64,000 nt of DNA, from contig NZ_CP062788.1 in the NCBI RefSeq assembly GCF_025136295.1, forward strand, positions 558,001 to 622,000, read 5' to 3'. Position numbers and translations under genes: made by a program. The notes under the pieces were generated by a model. That model was not told the DNA's origin. It saw nothing but the letters and a program-made list of their open reading frames with translations, and made no database searches. The stretch comes from Aestuariispira ectoiniformans (lineage in GTDB: Bacteria; Pseudomonadota; Alphaproteobacteria; UBA8366; Aestuariispiraceae). Of this stretch, positions 9,500 through 17,794 are shown piece by piece; position 1 is the first letter of the stretch; the number at the start of each line of letters is the position of its first letter.

Positions 9500-10353
9500 T
9501 GGAAAATCCGGAATACTTTGATGAGGTGCTGCACGGTGATTACGGGCAGCGCCTGAAGGTCGAACGCGTGCTTTATCGCGACAAGACCGAGCATCAGGAC
9601 CTGATTATCTTCGAAAATGCCCGCTTTGGCCGGGTCATGGCGCTGGACGGGATCGTCCAGACCACCGAAGGCGACGAGCATATCTATCACGAGATGATGG
9701 CGCATGTGCCGATCCTGGCCCATGGGCAGGCGTCTCGTGTGCTGATTGTCGGCGGCGGCGATGGCGGCATGGCCCGCGAAGTGTTGAAGCATAAATCCGT
9801 CGAAGAACTGACCATGGTCGAAATCGACGGCGGCGTTGTGGATTTCTGCCGGGAATACCTGCCGAACCACAATGCGGGGGCCTTTGACGACCCGCGGTTC
9901 AACCTGGTGATCACCGATGGCTGCAAATTCGTCAAGGAAACGGACAAGCGTTTCGACGTGATCATCATCGACAGCACCGACCCCATCGGTCCGGGCGCGG
10001 TCCTGTTCACCGAAGAATTCTATGCCGATTGCAAATCCTGCCTGACGGAAAACGGCATTCTCGTCACCCAGAACGGCGTTCCGGCCGTCCAGGGCTTTGA
10101 GGTGACCAATAGCTGGGAGCGGATGGGCCCGCATTACAAGGATGTGGCCTTTTACCTGGCAACTGTTCCGACCTATCAGGGCGGCCCGATGGCCTTCGGC
10201 TGGGCGACGGATGATGTGACGGCGCGTCTGTTGCCGGTTGCGGAAATCGAAAAACGCTTCCAGGAGGCCGATTTCGAAACCCGTTATTACACACCGGCGG
10301 TGCATGTGGCGGCATTCGCGCTACCCAGATATGTAAGCGATCTGCTGGTCTAA
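9499..10353 (+). CDS. speE: Spermidine synthase
   Basis: SpeE transfers the aminopropyl group from decarboxylated SAM to putrescine. The 284-residue protein has the N-terminal beta domain ([32 protein letters not shown]), the nucleotide motif [14 protein letters not shown] from about residue 85, and the catalytic [12 protein letters not shown]. It shares one base with the speD stop, so the pair is coupled. A good terminator lies 28 bases after its stop. Confidence 0.97.
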   Translation: MENPEYFDEVLHGDYGQRLKVERVLYRDKTEHQDLIIFENARFGRVMALDGIVQTTEGDEHIYHEMMAHVPILAHGQASRVLIVGGGDGGMAREVLKHKSVEELTMVEIDGGVVDFCREYLPNHNAGAFDDPRFNLVITDGCKFVKETDKRFDVIIIDSTDPIGPGAVLFTEEFYADCKSCLTENGILVTQNGVPAVQGFEVTNSWERMGPHYKDVAFYLATVPTYQGGPMAFGWATDDVTARLLPVAEIEKRFQEADFETRYYTPAVHVAAFALPRYVSDLLV

Positions 10354-10380
10354 TCCAGCCGGAGTGCATAGCATTCGAGG

Positions 10381-10408
10381 AACAGCGGGCTTTGTCCCGC
10401 TGTTTTTC
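10381..10408 (+). terminator. Intrinsic terminator of speDE
   Basis: AACAGCGGG and CCCGCTGTT form a 9-bp stem (10381-10389 with 10396-10404) around a 6-base loop, followed by a short T-run. The A-rich start on the other side is weak, so it mainly serves the plus strand. Confidence 0.85.
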
Positions 10409-10446
10409 ATGTGACCGTCATAGAGTTTTGGCCTTACGTTTCGGCG

Positions 10447-10689
10447 TTAATGCGTGATGCTTTTGACGATCAGCCCGGCGCTGCTCTTGAAGGATTTGAA
10501 ACCCTTCGGGCGCAAGACCGTATTCATGCGATCAATATAGAAATCAGTCACATAAGCACCTTCATCACCGATCTGTTGATAAAAATCGTCCCAGGACACC
10601 AACAGCTTATGGGCGCTGGCCTCCTCGACATCGTGCAACAGTTTTTCGCCGACAGTCACCGGGTTTTTCATCGCGGTAACCTCTCCCAT
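10447..10689 (-). CDS. Small protein of unknown function (80 aa)
   Basis: This short frame is kept because a strong ribosome site (GGGGGGAGGA) stands about seven bases before ATG 10689. It also fills the gap between the speE terminator and the tetR gene, and its composition is protein-like (LLVSWDDFYQQIGDEGAYVTDFYIDRM). It has no membrane segment and no motif I recognise. A 116-residue open frame on the opposite strand (10411-10761) has no comparable start. It lies 75 bases downstream of, and on the same strand as, the TetR gene. Confidence 0.5.
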   Translation of the reverse strand: MGEVTAMKNPVTVGEKLLHDVEEASAHKLLVSWDDFYQQIGDEGAYVTDFYIDRMNTVLRPKGFKSFKSSAGLIVKSITH

Positions 10690-10764
10690 CCAGGTTCCTC
10701 CCCCCTGAATGCCCGGTGTCTAATATACGTGAAAAACCCAGTTCAGTACCTAGACACCTAATCA

Positions 10765-11352
10765 CTAAGCTGTGATCAGGGTTGCGGCAAGCCGCCGTGC
10801 GCTGGCGCGGGCGGCATGGCTGAACCGCTGGGGCAGGGCGAGGGGAACCATGGCGTCATTGGTGAAATAAAGCCCCACAAGACCATAGGCGACGGTCCAG
10901 CAATCGCCTTGTCCGGCATGGGGATTGTCTTCGGCCAGAACCCGCGCGATCACATCGACGAACTCCGTTATCCAGACGGAAAAGCACTCCCGGATCACCG
11001 GATACCGGCCCGCCGCGCCCAGCAGGGCTTCCGCCACGGCGCGCTCATCCGCACTTTCTCCATTGTCTTGCGCAAACAGCATGTCGATCAGGGCATCGGT
11101 CTTGTTTGTCTTGGGCAGCGCCGCCAGCAGCAATCGTGTTTCCTGGCGATAACGATCGGTGATCCGGCCGATCATGGCCGCAATGATCGCATCCCGGTTG
11201 CCGATGAAATGGCGTAGGATGCTGCGTTTCATCCCGGCTTCTTCGGCGATCGCCTCCAGACTGCTCGCCTCCAGCCCCAGCCGTGCCACACAACGCTCAA
11301 AAGCATCCAAAATTTCCTCTGTTCGTTCTTTTTTCAGGCTGGGACGGGCCAT
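10765..11352 (-). CDS. TetR-family transcriptional regulator
   Basis: The 195-residue protein has a TetR-type N-terminal DNA-binding domain. The helix-turn-helix covers about residues 29-50 (SLEAIAEEAGMKRSILRHFIGNRD). The C-terminal half is a helical ligand-binding domain of the usual size. It is transcribed away from a sterol-desaturase-family gene, and the 165-base gap between them contains three related dyads, the classical layout for a repressor that controls its neighbour and itself. The ligand is unknown; a lipid or hydrophobic compound would fit the neighbour. Confidence 0.92.
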   Translation of the reverse strand: MARPSLKKERTEEILDAFERCVARLGLEASSLEAIAEEAGMKRSILRHFIGNRDAIIAAMIGRITDRYRQETRLLLAALPKTNKTDALIDMLFAQDNGESADERAVAEALLGAAGRYPVIRECFSVWITEFVDVIARVLAEDNPHAGQGDCWTVAYGLVGLYFTNDAMVPLALPQRFSHAARASARRLAATLITA

Positions 11353-11372
11353 GTCTTTTCCAGTAAATACAG

Positions 11373-11390
11373 TTTGTTATGGTTGATACT
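11373..11390. promoter_or_regulatory. Putative TetR operator 1 (weakest copy)
   Basis: TTTGTTA-TGGT-TGATACT matches the dyad pattern ATTRTCA-N4-TGAYAAT in about 11 of 14 positions. Its centre is 21-30 bases upstream of the tetR start, a position suited to autoregulation. Confidence 0.5.
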
Positions 11391-11420
11391 TCATAGAGAA
11401 TTATAGCTTCTCCAAAAGTA

Positions 11421-11446
11421 GTAAATTATCATAGTTGACAATTTAC
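11421..11446. promoter_or_regulatory. Putative TetR operator 2
   Basis: A 26-base imperfect palindrome with arms GTAAATTATCA and TGACAATTTAC around a four-base centre. It shares the ATTRTCA-N4-TGAYAAT core with operator 3. It lies midway between the divergent genes. Confidence 0.65.
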
Positions 11447-11466
11447 AAAAGTCACCTCATTTATTT

Positions 11467-11484
11467 ATTGTCAGATATGACAAT
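11467..11484. promoter_or_regulatory. Putative TetR operator 3 (perfect dyad)
   Basis: ATTGTCA-GATA-TGACAAT is a perfect 7+4+7 dyad, 33 bases before the start of the sterol-desaturase-family gene. Its centre is 42 bases from operator 2; operator 2 is 52 bases from operator 1. Both distances are near whole helical turns. Confidence 0.7.
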
Positions 11485-11517
11485 TTATTAATTCGGCACT
11501 TTTGGGGAAGACCTGCC

Positions 11518-12390
11518 ATGCCAGAAAACCTGGAATCCGCCCTGAACTGGGTCGCCGCCTTTGACCTGATCGTTTTCGGCACGCTGCTGTTGCTCGATCT
11601 GGGGCGCGATGTCCTTATCCACCGCATGAGCCGCCTGCGGTTCCTGGACACAATCGCCAGCCTCAGCACCCAAATCCCCTATCTCCTGGTGGAAATACTC
11701 ACTTTCAATGCGGTCGTGATTGCCTATTACACCACGCAAGCCATCGCCCCCGTCGGGATTGAGACAACCATCGCAAGCTTCGCGATCCTCCTCATGCTCG
11801 CGGATTTCACCTATTATTGGGAGCATCGCTGCAGCCATCGCATCCGACTGCTATGGACCAGCCATGCGGTTCACCACAGCGCGCCGATCATGAATATCGC
11901 CGTGGCCTATCGTTTCGGCTATCTGGACCCGTTGATTTCCGTGCCCTTCCACCTGCCGCTGGTCCTGATCGGCTATGACCCCATGGCGGTGTTCCTGGCG
12001 GAGGTCATCGTGCTGGTCTATCAGACCTGGCTGCATAACGATTTCATCGGGAAACTGGGAATCCTGGAGCGTTTTCTCAACACCCCGTCGAACCATCGCG
12101 TCCATCATGGCAGCAACCCGCACTATCTGGACCGGAACTATGGCGGCATCCTGATCATCTGGGACCGGCTTTTCGGCAGCTACGCCGCAGAGGAGGAACC
12201 GGTCGTCTATGGCCTTACCGCCCCGATCAATACGGTAAACCCCGTCAAAGTCTGGTTTTCAGAACTACCAAAATTGGTACGAGACCTAATTTCGGCCCAA
12301 GGCATCGCCAACTACTGCGGCTATCTCTTCAGGGGACCTGATTGGCAGCCGGAGAAGGGCCATACCCCTGCAGGCAAAACCTTAAAATAG
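11518..12390 (+). CDS. Sterol desaturase/fatty acid hydroxylase family protein
   Basis: The 290-residue membrane protein has the three histidine clusters of the diiron hydroxylase family: H103RCSH107, H116AVHH120 and H193RVHH197. About four hydrophobic segments surround them. The family uses a diiron centre and O2 to hydroxylate or desaturate lipids; the substrate here cannot be read from sequence. A GGGGAAGA site precedes ATG 11518. It is divergent from the TetR gene and probably its target. A 62-residue membrane protein follows after 13 bases. Confidence 0.9.
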   Translation: MPENLESALNWVAAFDLIVFGTLLLLDLGRDVLIHRMSRLRFLDTIASLSTQIPYLLVEILTFNAVVIAYYTTQAIAPVGIETTIASFAILLMLADFTYYWEHRCSHRIRLLWTSHAVHHSAPIMNIAVAYRFGYLDPLISVPFHLPLVLIGYDPMAVFLAEVIVLVYQTWLHNDFIGKLGILERFLNTPSNHRVHHGSNPHYLDRNYGGILIIWDRLFGSYAAEEEPVVYGLTAPINTVNPVKVWFSELPKLVRDLISAQGIANYCGYLFRGPDWQPEKGHTPAGKTLK

Positions 12391-12403
12391 AAAGACTAAC
12401 CCG

Positions 12404-12592
12404 ATGAAAATGCGGAAATACTGGTATCTCGGTCTCCTCGGATTGATCGGCTTTTACCGCCTGCCGCTGGTCATTGACTATCTACAGGGCGCCGACAATA
12501 GCTGGTTGGTCCTCACCAATCTGCTTTGGTTTCTCTGGTTCCTGGACTTTATCCCCGAAGAAACCGATGGCACAAAGCCCAACGAGACTTAG
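12404..12592 (+). CDS. Small membrane protein downstream of the desaturase-family gene
   Basis: The 62-residue product has two hydrophobic stretches (YWYLGLLGLIGFYRLPLVI and SWLVLTNLLWFLWFLDFI) and polar ends. Thirteen bases separate it from the hydroxylase-family gene, so it is probably part of that TetR-controlled unit. The ribosome site is weak. No family recognised. Its stop overlaps the stop of the convergent next gene by about three bases. Confidence 0.6.
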   Translation: MKMRKYWYLGLLGLIGFYRLPLVIDYLQGADNSWLVLTNLLWFLWFLDFIPEETDGTKPNET

Positions 12593-12930
12593 TTATCCCC
12601 GCTGCCGCCTTCACTTGCCGCCTTCAGGATTGAACCGTAGAGCGTTTCTGCGCGTTCGCGGTTGAGCTGTCCAAGATCGGAAGGCGGCGTCAGGTGGTCC
12701 AGCATATTCTGGACTTCCGCGTTGCTGACCGGCATTTTCTGGACCAGAGAGGCGACAATCGCCGCCAGCCCCAGGGTCGCGGCCGTGCTTTCATGGGTCA
12801 GCGTTTCCAGGCTGCGGATCGAGGTTTTGATCTTTTCCAGATCCTGCTTTGCAGCCAGATTATCCGCCAGTGCCGCTTCCACACGTTCAAGCGCGGCGGC
12901 CACATGGGTAATGCTCACACCTTGGGTCAT
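12589..12930 (-). CDS. Hypothetical protein, 113 aa
   Basis: This is a soluble, mainly helical protein: heptad-like LERVEAALADNLAAKQDLEKI at residues 14-34, then a hydrophobic helix (TAATLGLAAIVASLVQKM) and a C-terminal segment with LNRERAETLYGSILKAASE. AAAGGTAAGAG stands at good distance before ATG 12930. I do not recognise it. It converges on the small membrane protein gene and reads in the same direction as, and 75 bases upstream of, the UbiH-type gene end. Confidence 0.65.
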   Translation of the reverse strand: MTQGVSITHVAAALERVEAALADNLAAKQDLEKIKTSIRSLETLTHESTAATLGLAAIVASLVQKMPVSNAEVQNMLDHLTPPSDLGQLNRERAETLYGSILKAASEGGSGDN

Positions 12931-13005
12931 TTTCTCTTACCTTTGCTGAATAGATCCGGCGCGCCTTTTAGGCCCTGCCGCCCGTCAGGTCAAAATCTCT
13001 GCGGA

Positions 13006-14232
13006 CTACAGCGCCTCACCACGGACCAGCCGCGGCAACTCGCCAACCACACCCATGGCATGATGCATGAGGAATTTCTTCACCGGCGGCAGTTTGTCCA
13101 CTGCGGCAAGCCCCAGGTCACGCACAGTGCGCAAGGCATCGATATCATTGGAAAAGAGACGCAGCAGCCCGTCGCAGACGGAAGCCAGCAGTACATTGTC
13201 GAAACGCCGCCACTTCTCGTAATTCTCCAACGTCATCCGGGAGCCCAGGTCCATACCGACCCGGCGCGCATCCACCAGAACCTCCGCCAGGGCCGCCACA
13301 TCGCGGATACCCATATTATAGCCCTGACCTGCAATCGGGTGGATCGCATGACCGGCATCGCCCGCCAAGGCCAGGCGGTCGTCGATATAGGTGGAGGCCA
13401 TGCTCAGACTCAAGGGATAGGCAAAACGCGGCCCGACCAGTTTGATCTCACCCAGCCAGTCACCGAAACGGGTGGACAGTTCCGCCAGAAAGGCCTCGTC
13501 GTCCAGTTTCAAATAGTCCTGCACCAGCGCCTTGTTTTCCGACCAGACGATGTTGGACCGGCCTTCGGTCATGGGCAGCATGGCAAAGGGGCCGCCGGGC
13601 AGGAACAACTCCACCGCCGTGCCCTGATGGTCGCGTTCATGGGCAACCGTGCAGACAATGGCCGTCTGGTCGTATTTCCATTCGGTCTGTTTGATGCCCG
13701 CCGCATCGCGGATGGGGGAGAACTTGCCGTCGCAGGCCACCGCCAGTTCCGCGCGGATCGTCTCGCCATTGTCCAGCACAGCCTCGGCATAGCCGGGCAG
13801 GCGGTCGAGACGCTCCACCGCATGCGGGGCAACAAGGGTCAGGTTGGGCAGGGTCTCCGCCAGTTTGTGAAGCGCCACACGGGTCATCCGGTTCTCAATG
13901 ATATAGCCGAAGGCCTCCTCACCGATATCGGTATGGTCATAATGCAGAAACAGCGGAGACACCCCGCGCAGGGGATGACCGTCCGCCACGCGGATATCCC
14001 AGATAGGCGACGCATCCTTCTCCAGATAGGACCACAGGCCGATGCCCTTGAAGACCTGCGCGGAGCCAAAGGAAATCGCCGAAGCACGCCCGTCATATTC
14101 ACCCGCAAGCTGGGTCACGGCCTTTTCACGGTCGATCACCGCCACGTCCAGACCGGCACTGGCCAGGGCACAGCCCAAAGTCATGCCCACCAGACCGCCG
14201 CCGGCGATCAATACGTCATATCGTTTCTGCAT
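13006..14232 (-). CDS. UbiH/UbiF-type FAD-dependent ubiquinone hydroxylase
   Basis: The 408-residue flavoprotein has an N-terminal dinucleotide fold (VLIAGGGLVGMTLG, residues 7-20), a DGKFSPIRDAAGI segment near residue 165, and the FAD/substrate motif LAGDAGHAIHPIAGQGYNMG near 288. It belongs to the family that hydroxylates the ubiquinone ring at C5, C6 or C1. Alphaproteobacteria carry differing sets (UbiH, UbiF, UbiL, UbiM), so I do not assign the position. AAAGG precedes the ATG; a 16-bp tandem duplication lies just upstream. Confidence 0.9.
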   Translation of the reverse strand: MQKRYDVLIAGGGLVGMTLGCALASAGLDVAVIDREKAVTQLAGEYDGRASAISFGSAQVFKGIGLWSYLEKDASPIWDIRVADGHPLRGVSPLFLHYDHTDIGEEAFGYIIENRMTRVALHKLAETLPNLTLVAPHAVERLDRLPGYAEAVLDNGETIRAELAVACDGKFSPIRDAAGIKQTEWKYDQTAIVCTVAHERDHQGTAVELFLPGGPFAMLPMTEGRSNIVWSENKALVQDYLKLDDEAFLAELSTRFGDWLGEIKLVGPRFAYPLSLSMASTYIDDRLALAGDAGHAIHPIAGQGYNMGIRDVAALAEVLVDARRVGMDLGSRMTLENYEKWRRFDNVLLASVCDGLLRLFSNDIDALRTVRDLGLAAVDKLPPVKKFLMHHAMGVVGELPRLVRGEAL

Positions 14233-14247
14233 CTGGCCTTTGACCTA

Positions 14248-14279
14248 TCTTTGTATTCGCGGGTCTTTGTATTCGCGGG
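14248..14279. repeat. Perfect 16-bp tandem duplication in the leader of the UbiH-type gene
   Basis: TCTTTGTATTCGCGGG occurs twice without a gap (14248-14263 and 14264-14279), 16 bases upstream of the hydroxylase start codon. It lengthens the leader by 16 bases and could be polymorphic by slippage. Confidence 0.8.
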
Positions 14280-14947
<668 letters not shown>

Positions 14948-14962
14948 AGGAGGACCGATCCA

Positions 14963-16318
14963 ATGATGAATTTTAAGAAAAGCATTAAACTTCTGGCCCT
15001 GGGCGGGTTGTTGACGCTCGCGACCCAGGGGGCGGCACAGGCCGCGGTAAGCGATGAAACCGCTTATGTTTTCAATACCTTCCAGTTTCTGATCAACGGC
15101 GCTCTGGTGATGTGGATGGCGGCGGGTTTCGCCATGCTCGAATCCGGTCTGGTTCGCGCCAAGAACACGGCAACCATCTGCCTGAAGAATATCGTGCTCT
15201 ATGCCGTGGCGGGTCTGATGTTCTACGTCGTCGGCTACAGCCTGATGTATGTGGATGTTTCCGGCTGGATCGGCAGCCTCGGCGGCGCATTCTACGGCCC
15301 GTCCGATGCCGAAGTCGCCCTGCTGACCGCAGATGAGGCCACCGCCGAACAGGTTGCCGCCGTTGTCGGCAACGGCTATTCGGTTGCCTCCGACTGGTTC
15401 TTCCAGATGGTCTTCGTGGCAACGGCTGCTTCCATCGTATCCGGCACCGTGGCGGAACGAATCAAATTCTGGCCCTTCATGATCTTTGTGACGGTCCTGA
15501 CGGCAGTCGTTTATCCGATCCAGGGTAGCTGGAGCTGGGGCGGCGGCTGGTTGTCCGAACTGGGCTTCTCCGACTTTGCCGGTTCCTCCATCGTACACTC
15601 CGTCGGTGGTTGGGCAGCCCTTGTCGGCGCCATCATCCTGGGTCCGCGTAAGGGTAAATATGTCGGCGGCGGCGTCCACCCGATGCCGGGTTCCAACCTG
15701 ACGCTTGCAACATTGGGCACCTTCATCCTGTGGCTCGGCTGGTTCGGCTTCAACGGCGGTTCCGTCCTGGCGCTGGGCGATGCGGCTTCGGCCACCTGGA
15801 TGGCAATCGTCTTCACCAACACCAACCTGGCCGCAGCAGCCGGTGTGGTTGCAGCCAGCCTGCTGACCCAGATCCTCTACAAGAAGATCGACCTGACGCT
15901 GGCGCTGAACGGTGCCATCGGCGGCCTGGTTTCCATCACTGCCGGTCCGGACCTGCTGTTCCACTTCTGGTCGATCGTGATCGGCGCCATCGGCGGCATC
16001 ATCGTTGTCGTTGCCGTACCGCTGCTGGACAAGCTGAAGATCGACGACGTGGTCGGCGCAATCCCGGCGCACCTGCTGTGCGGTATCTGGGGTACATTGG
16101 CCGTCGGTATCTTCGGCAGCGCCAGCCTGGGTGCACAGATTACCGGCATCGTCGCCATCGGCGCCTTCACCATCGTCTGCAGCACCATCATCTGGTTCGC
16201 CCTCAAATACACCATCGGCATCCGTGCCGGCGAGGAAGAAGAGATGATCGGTCTCGACAAGGTCGAACTTGGCCTGGAGGCCTATCCGGAATTCGGGAAA
16301 GGATCGCAGACACTGTAA
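14963..16318 (+). CDS. amtB: Ammonium transporter AmtB
   Basis: AmtB is a trimeric inner-membrane ammonium channel. The 451-residue protein has a cleavable signal (to about AQA at residue 25), then DETAYVFNTFQFLINGALVMWMAAGFAMLESGLVRAKN, the family start. Eleven hydrophobic segments follow, with pore histidines in IVHSVGGWAALVGA and AIPAHLLCGIWGTLAVGIF. The strong site AAAGGAGGA precedes ATG 14963. It forms the glnK-amtB unit and ends before a strong terminator. Confidence 0.97.
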   Translation: MMNFKKSIKLLALGGLLTLATQGAAQAAVSDETAYVFNTFQFLINGALVMWMAAGFAMLESGLVRAKNTATICLKNIVLYAVAGLMFYVVGYSLMYVDVSGWIGSLGGAFYGPSDAEVALLTADEATAEQVAAVVGNGYSVASDWFFQMVFVATAASIVSGTVAERIKFWPFMIFVTVLTAVVYPIQGSWSWGGGWLSELGFSDFAGSSIVHSVGGWAALVGAIILGPRKGKYVGGGVHPMPGSNLTLATLGTFILWLGWFGFNGGSVLALGDAASATWMAIVFTNTNLAAAAGVVAASLLTQILYKKIDLTLALNGAIGGLVSITAGPDLLFHFWSIVIGAIGGIIVVVAVPLLDKLKIDDVVGAIPAHLLCGIWGTLAVGIFGSASLGAQITGIVAIGAFTIVCSTIIWFALKYTIGIRAGEEEEMIGLDKVELGLEAYPEFGKGSQTL

Positions 16319-16385
16319 TCCACCCATCCAAGACAACGCGGGAGGCTCCAACCTGAACCTCCATAGCAGAATCCCGCGGAAACTT

Positions 16386-16415
16386 AGCCCCGGTACAGAT
16401 GTGCCGGGGCTCTTT
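16386..16415 (+). terminator. Intrinsic terminator of glnK-amtB
   Basis: AGCCCCGG (16386-16393) pairs with CCGGGGCT (16404-16411); the inner TAC/GTG extends the stem to a four-base loop. A CTTTTT tract follows. It is 67 bases after the amtB stop. Confidence 0.9.
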
Positions 16416-16571
16416 TTATGTGACCCCGGCTGTCACCGGAACCACCATCTTTCCGCCTCATTGTTTAATTACAGCAGACAGAACTGGCTTGCGGGTGGTG
16501 AATCGGGCCGGTATTTTGGTGTTCATTCACCAACCCTCATCGCCCATTTCCTCATCAACGGTATTTCATTC

Positions 16572-17786
16572 ATGTCGCGCGCCGAACTCGACCAGCTACA
16601 CGACTTTCCCTACCGCCGTCTGGCGGCGCTTTTCGGCGACGACCAGCCGGGCAAATCGCCGCTGCTGACCCATATCGGCGAACCGCAGGGCAATCCGCCT
16701 GCACTGCTGGAAGAGGCGGTTGCGAAGAACAGTCACCTCTGGTCGAAATATCCGCCGATCAACGGCACGCCCGACTATCGGAAAACCGTGGCCGACTGGG
16801 CGACAAAGCGTTTTGGCCTGGATGACGGCTATATCGATCCCGACAGCATGATCCTGCCCGCCTGCGGCACGCGCGAGGCATTGTTCCTCGCAGCCCTGAT
16901 GGCCGCCGCGCGCAAAAGGGCCATGCTGAAAGAGGGGACACGCCCGGTGATCTGCCTGCCGAACCCGCTTTATCACGTCTATTTCGGCGGCGCGCTGATG
17001 GCGCAGGCGGATATTGTTGCAGTCGATGCAACGGCAGAAAACAATTTCGTGCCGGATTACGAATCCCTCTCACCGGAAATACTCGACCGCACGGCCCTGG
17101 TCTTCCTGTGCAGCCCGGGCAACCCGACCGGAACGGTCGCCAGCCTGGCGCGCCTCAAGACCATGATCGAGGCCGCCCGCCGCCATGATTTCATTCTGGC
17201 CGTGGACGAATGCTATTCCGAAATATGGTTCGACAATCCGCCGCCGGGCGGCCTGGAGGCCTGCGCCGCCTTAGGGGGCGGGCTGGACAATGTGATGGTA
17301 TTCAATTCACTGTCGAAACGATCCAGTGCGCCGGGTCTGCGGAATGGCGTCATTATTGGCCCGCCGGACCTGATGGCAGACTTCCAGATGCTGCGCGGCT
17401 ACGGCGGTGCACAGGTGCCGGGGCCATTGCTGGCAGCCGCCACGGCGCTTTGGGCAGACAACGGCCATGCCGACGAAAACCGCAGGCTTTACAACCGTCT
17501 GGTCGACATCGCGACAGAGGAACTGGGCAACCTGCCGGGCTTCTCACGACCGGAAGCTGCATTTTTCCTGTGGTATGATGTGGCCAAATGCGGCATGACA
17601 GGGGAAGAAGCGGCCAAACGCCTCTGGGCGGAACAAGGGGTCAAGGTCATGCCGGGGCGTTATATGTCGCGCGCGGACGAGACCGGCAAAACCCCGGGCG
17701 ACGATTTCATTCGTATCGCCCTGGTCCATGATGAAGAAACAACGCGGGACCTCTGCGACCGCATCAGGCAAGTAGTAGCCGGGTAA
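16572..17786 (+). CDS. Class I/II PLP aminotransferase, DapC-like
   Basis: The 404-residue fold-type I aminotransferase shows [13 protein letters not shown], the [12 protein letters not shown] segment, DECYSEIW and the PLP lysine in [15 protein letters not shown]. In alphaproteobacteria the homologue beside ftsK is usually annotated as a succinyldiaminopimelate aminotransferase (lysine and peptidoglycan precursor). The substrate is inferred from that, not seen. I start at ATG 16572, since the frame upstream (from 16269) crosses the amtB terminator and has no family match. No strong ribosome site is visible. ftsK follows after 8 bases. Confidence 0.85.
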   Translation: MSRAELDQLHDFPYRRLAALFGDDQPGKSPLLTHIGEPQGNPPALLEEAVAKNSHLWSKYPPINGTPDYRKTVADWATKRFGLDDGYIDPDSMILPACGTREALFLAALMAAARKRAMLKEGTRPVICLPNPLYHVYFGGALMAQADIVAVDATAENNFVPDYESLSPEILDRTALVFLCSPGNPTGTVASLARLKTMIEAARRHDFILAVDECYSEIWFDNPPPGGLEACAALGGGLDNVMVFNSLSKRSSAPGLRNGVIIGPPDLMADFQMLRGYGGAQVPGPLLAAATALWADNGHADENRRLYNRLVDIATEELGNLPGFSRPEAAFFLWYDVAKCGMTGEEAAKRLWAEQGVKVMPGRYMSRADETGKTPGDDFIRIALVHDEETTRDLCDRIRQVVAG

Positions 17787-17794
17787 AAGAAAGA

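Noticed and set aside
10411-10761. 116-codon plus-strand frame downstream of speE
   Set aside because: It overlaps the minus-strand 80-residue gene, which has the stronger ribosome site, and begins inside the terminator flank.
16269-16571. Upstream extension of the aminotransferase frame
   Set aside because: It would span the amtB terminator and overlap amtB; no similarity to aminotransferases.
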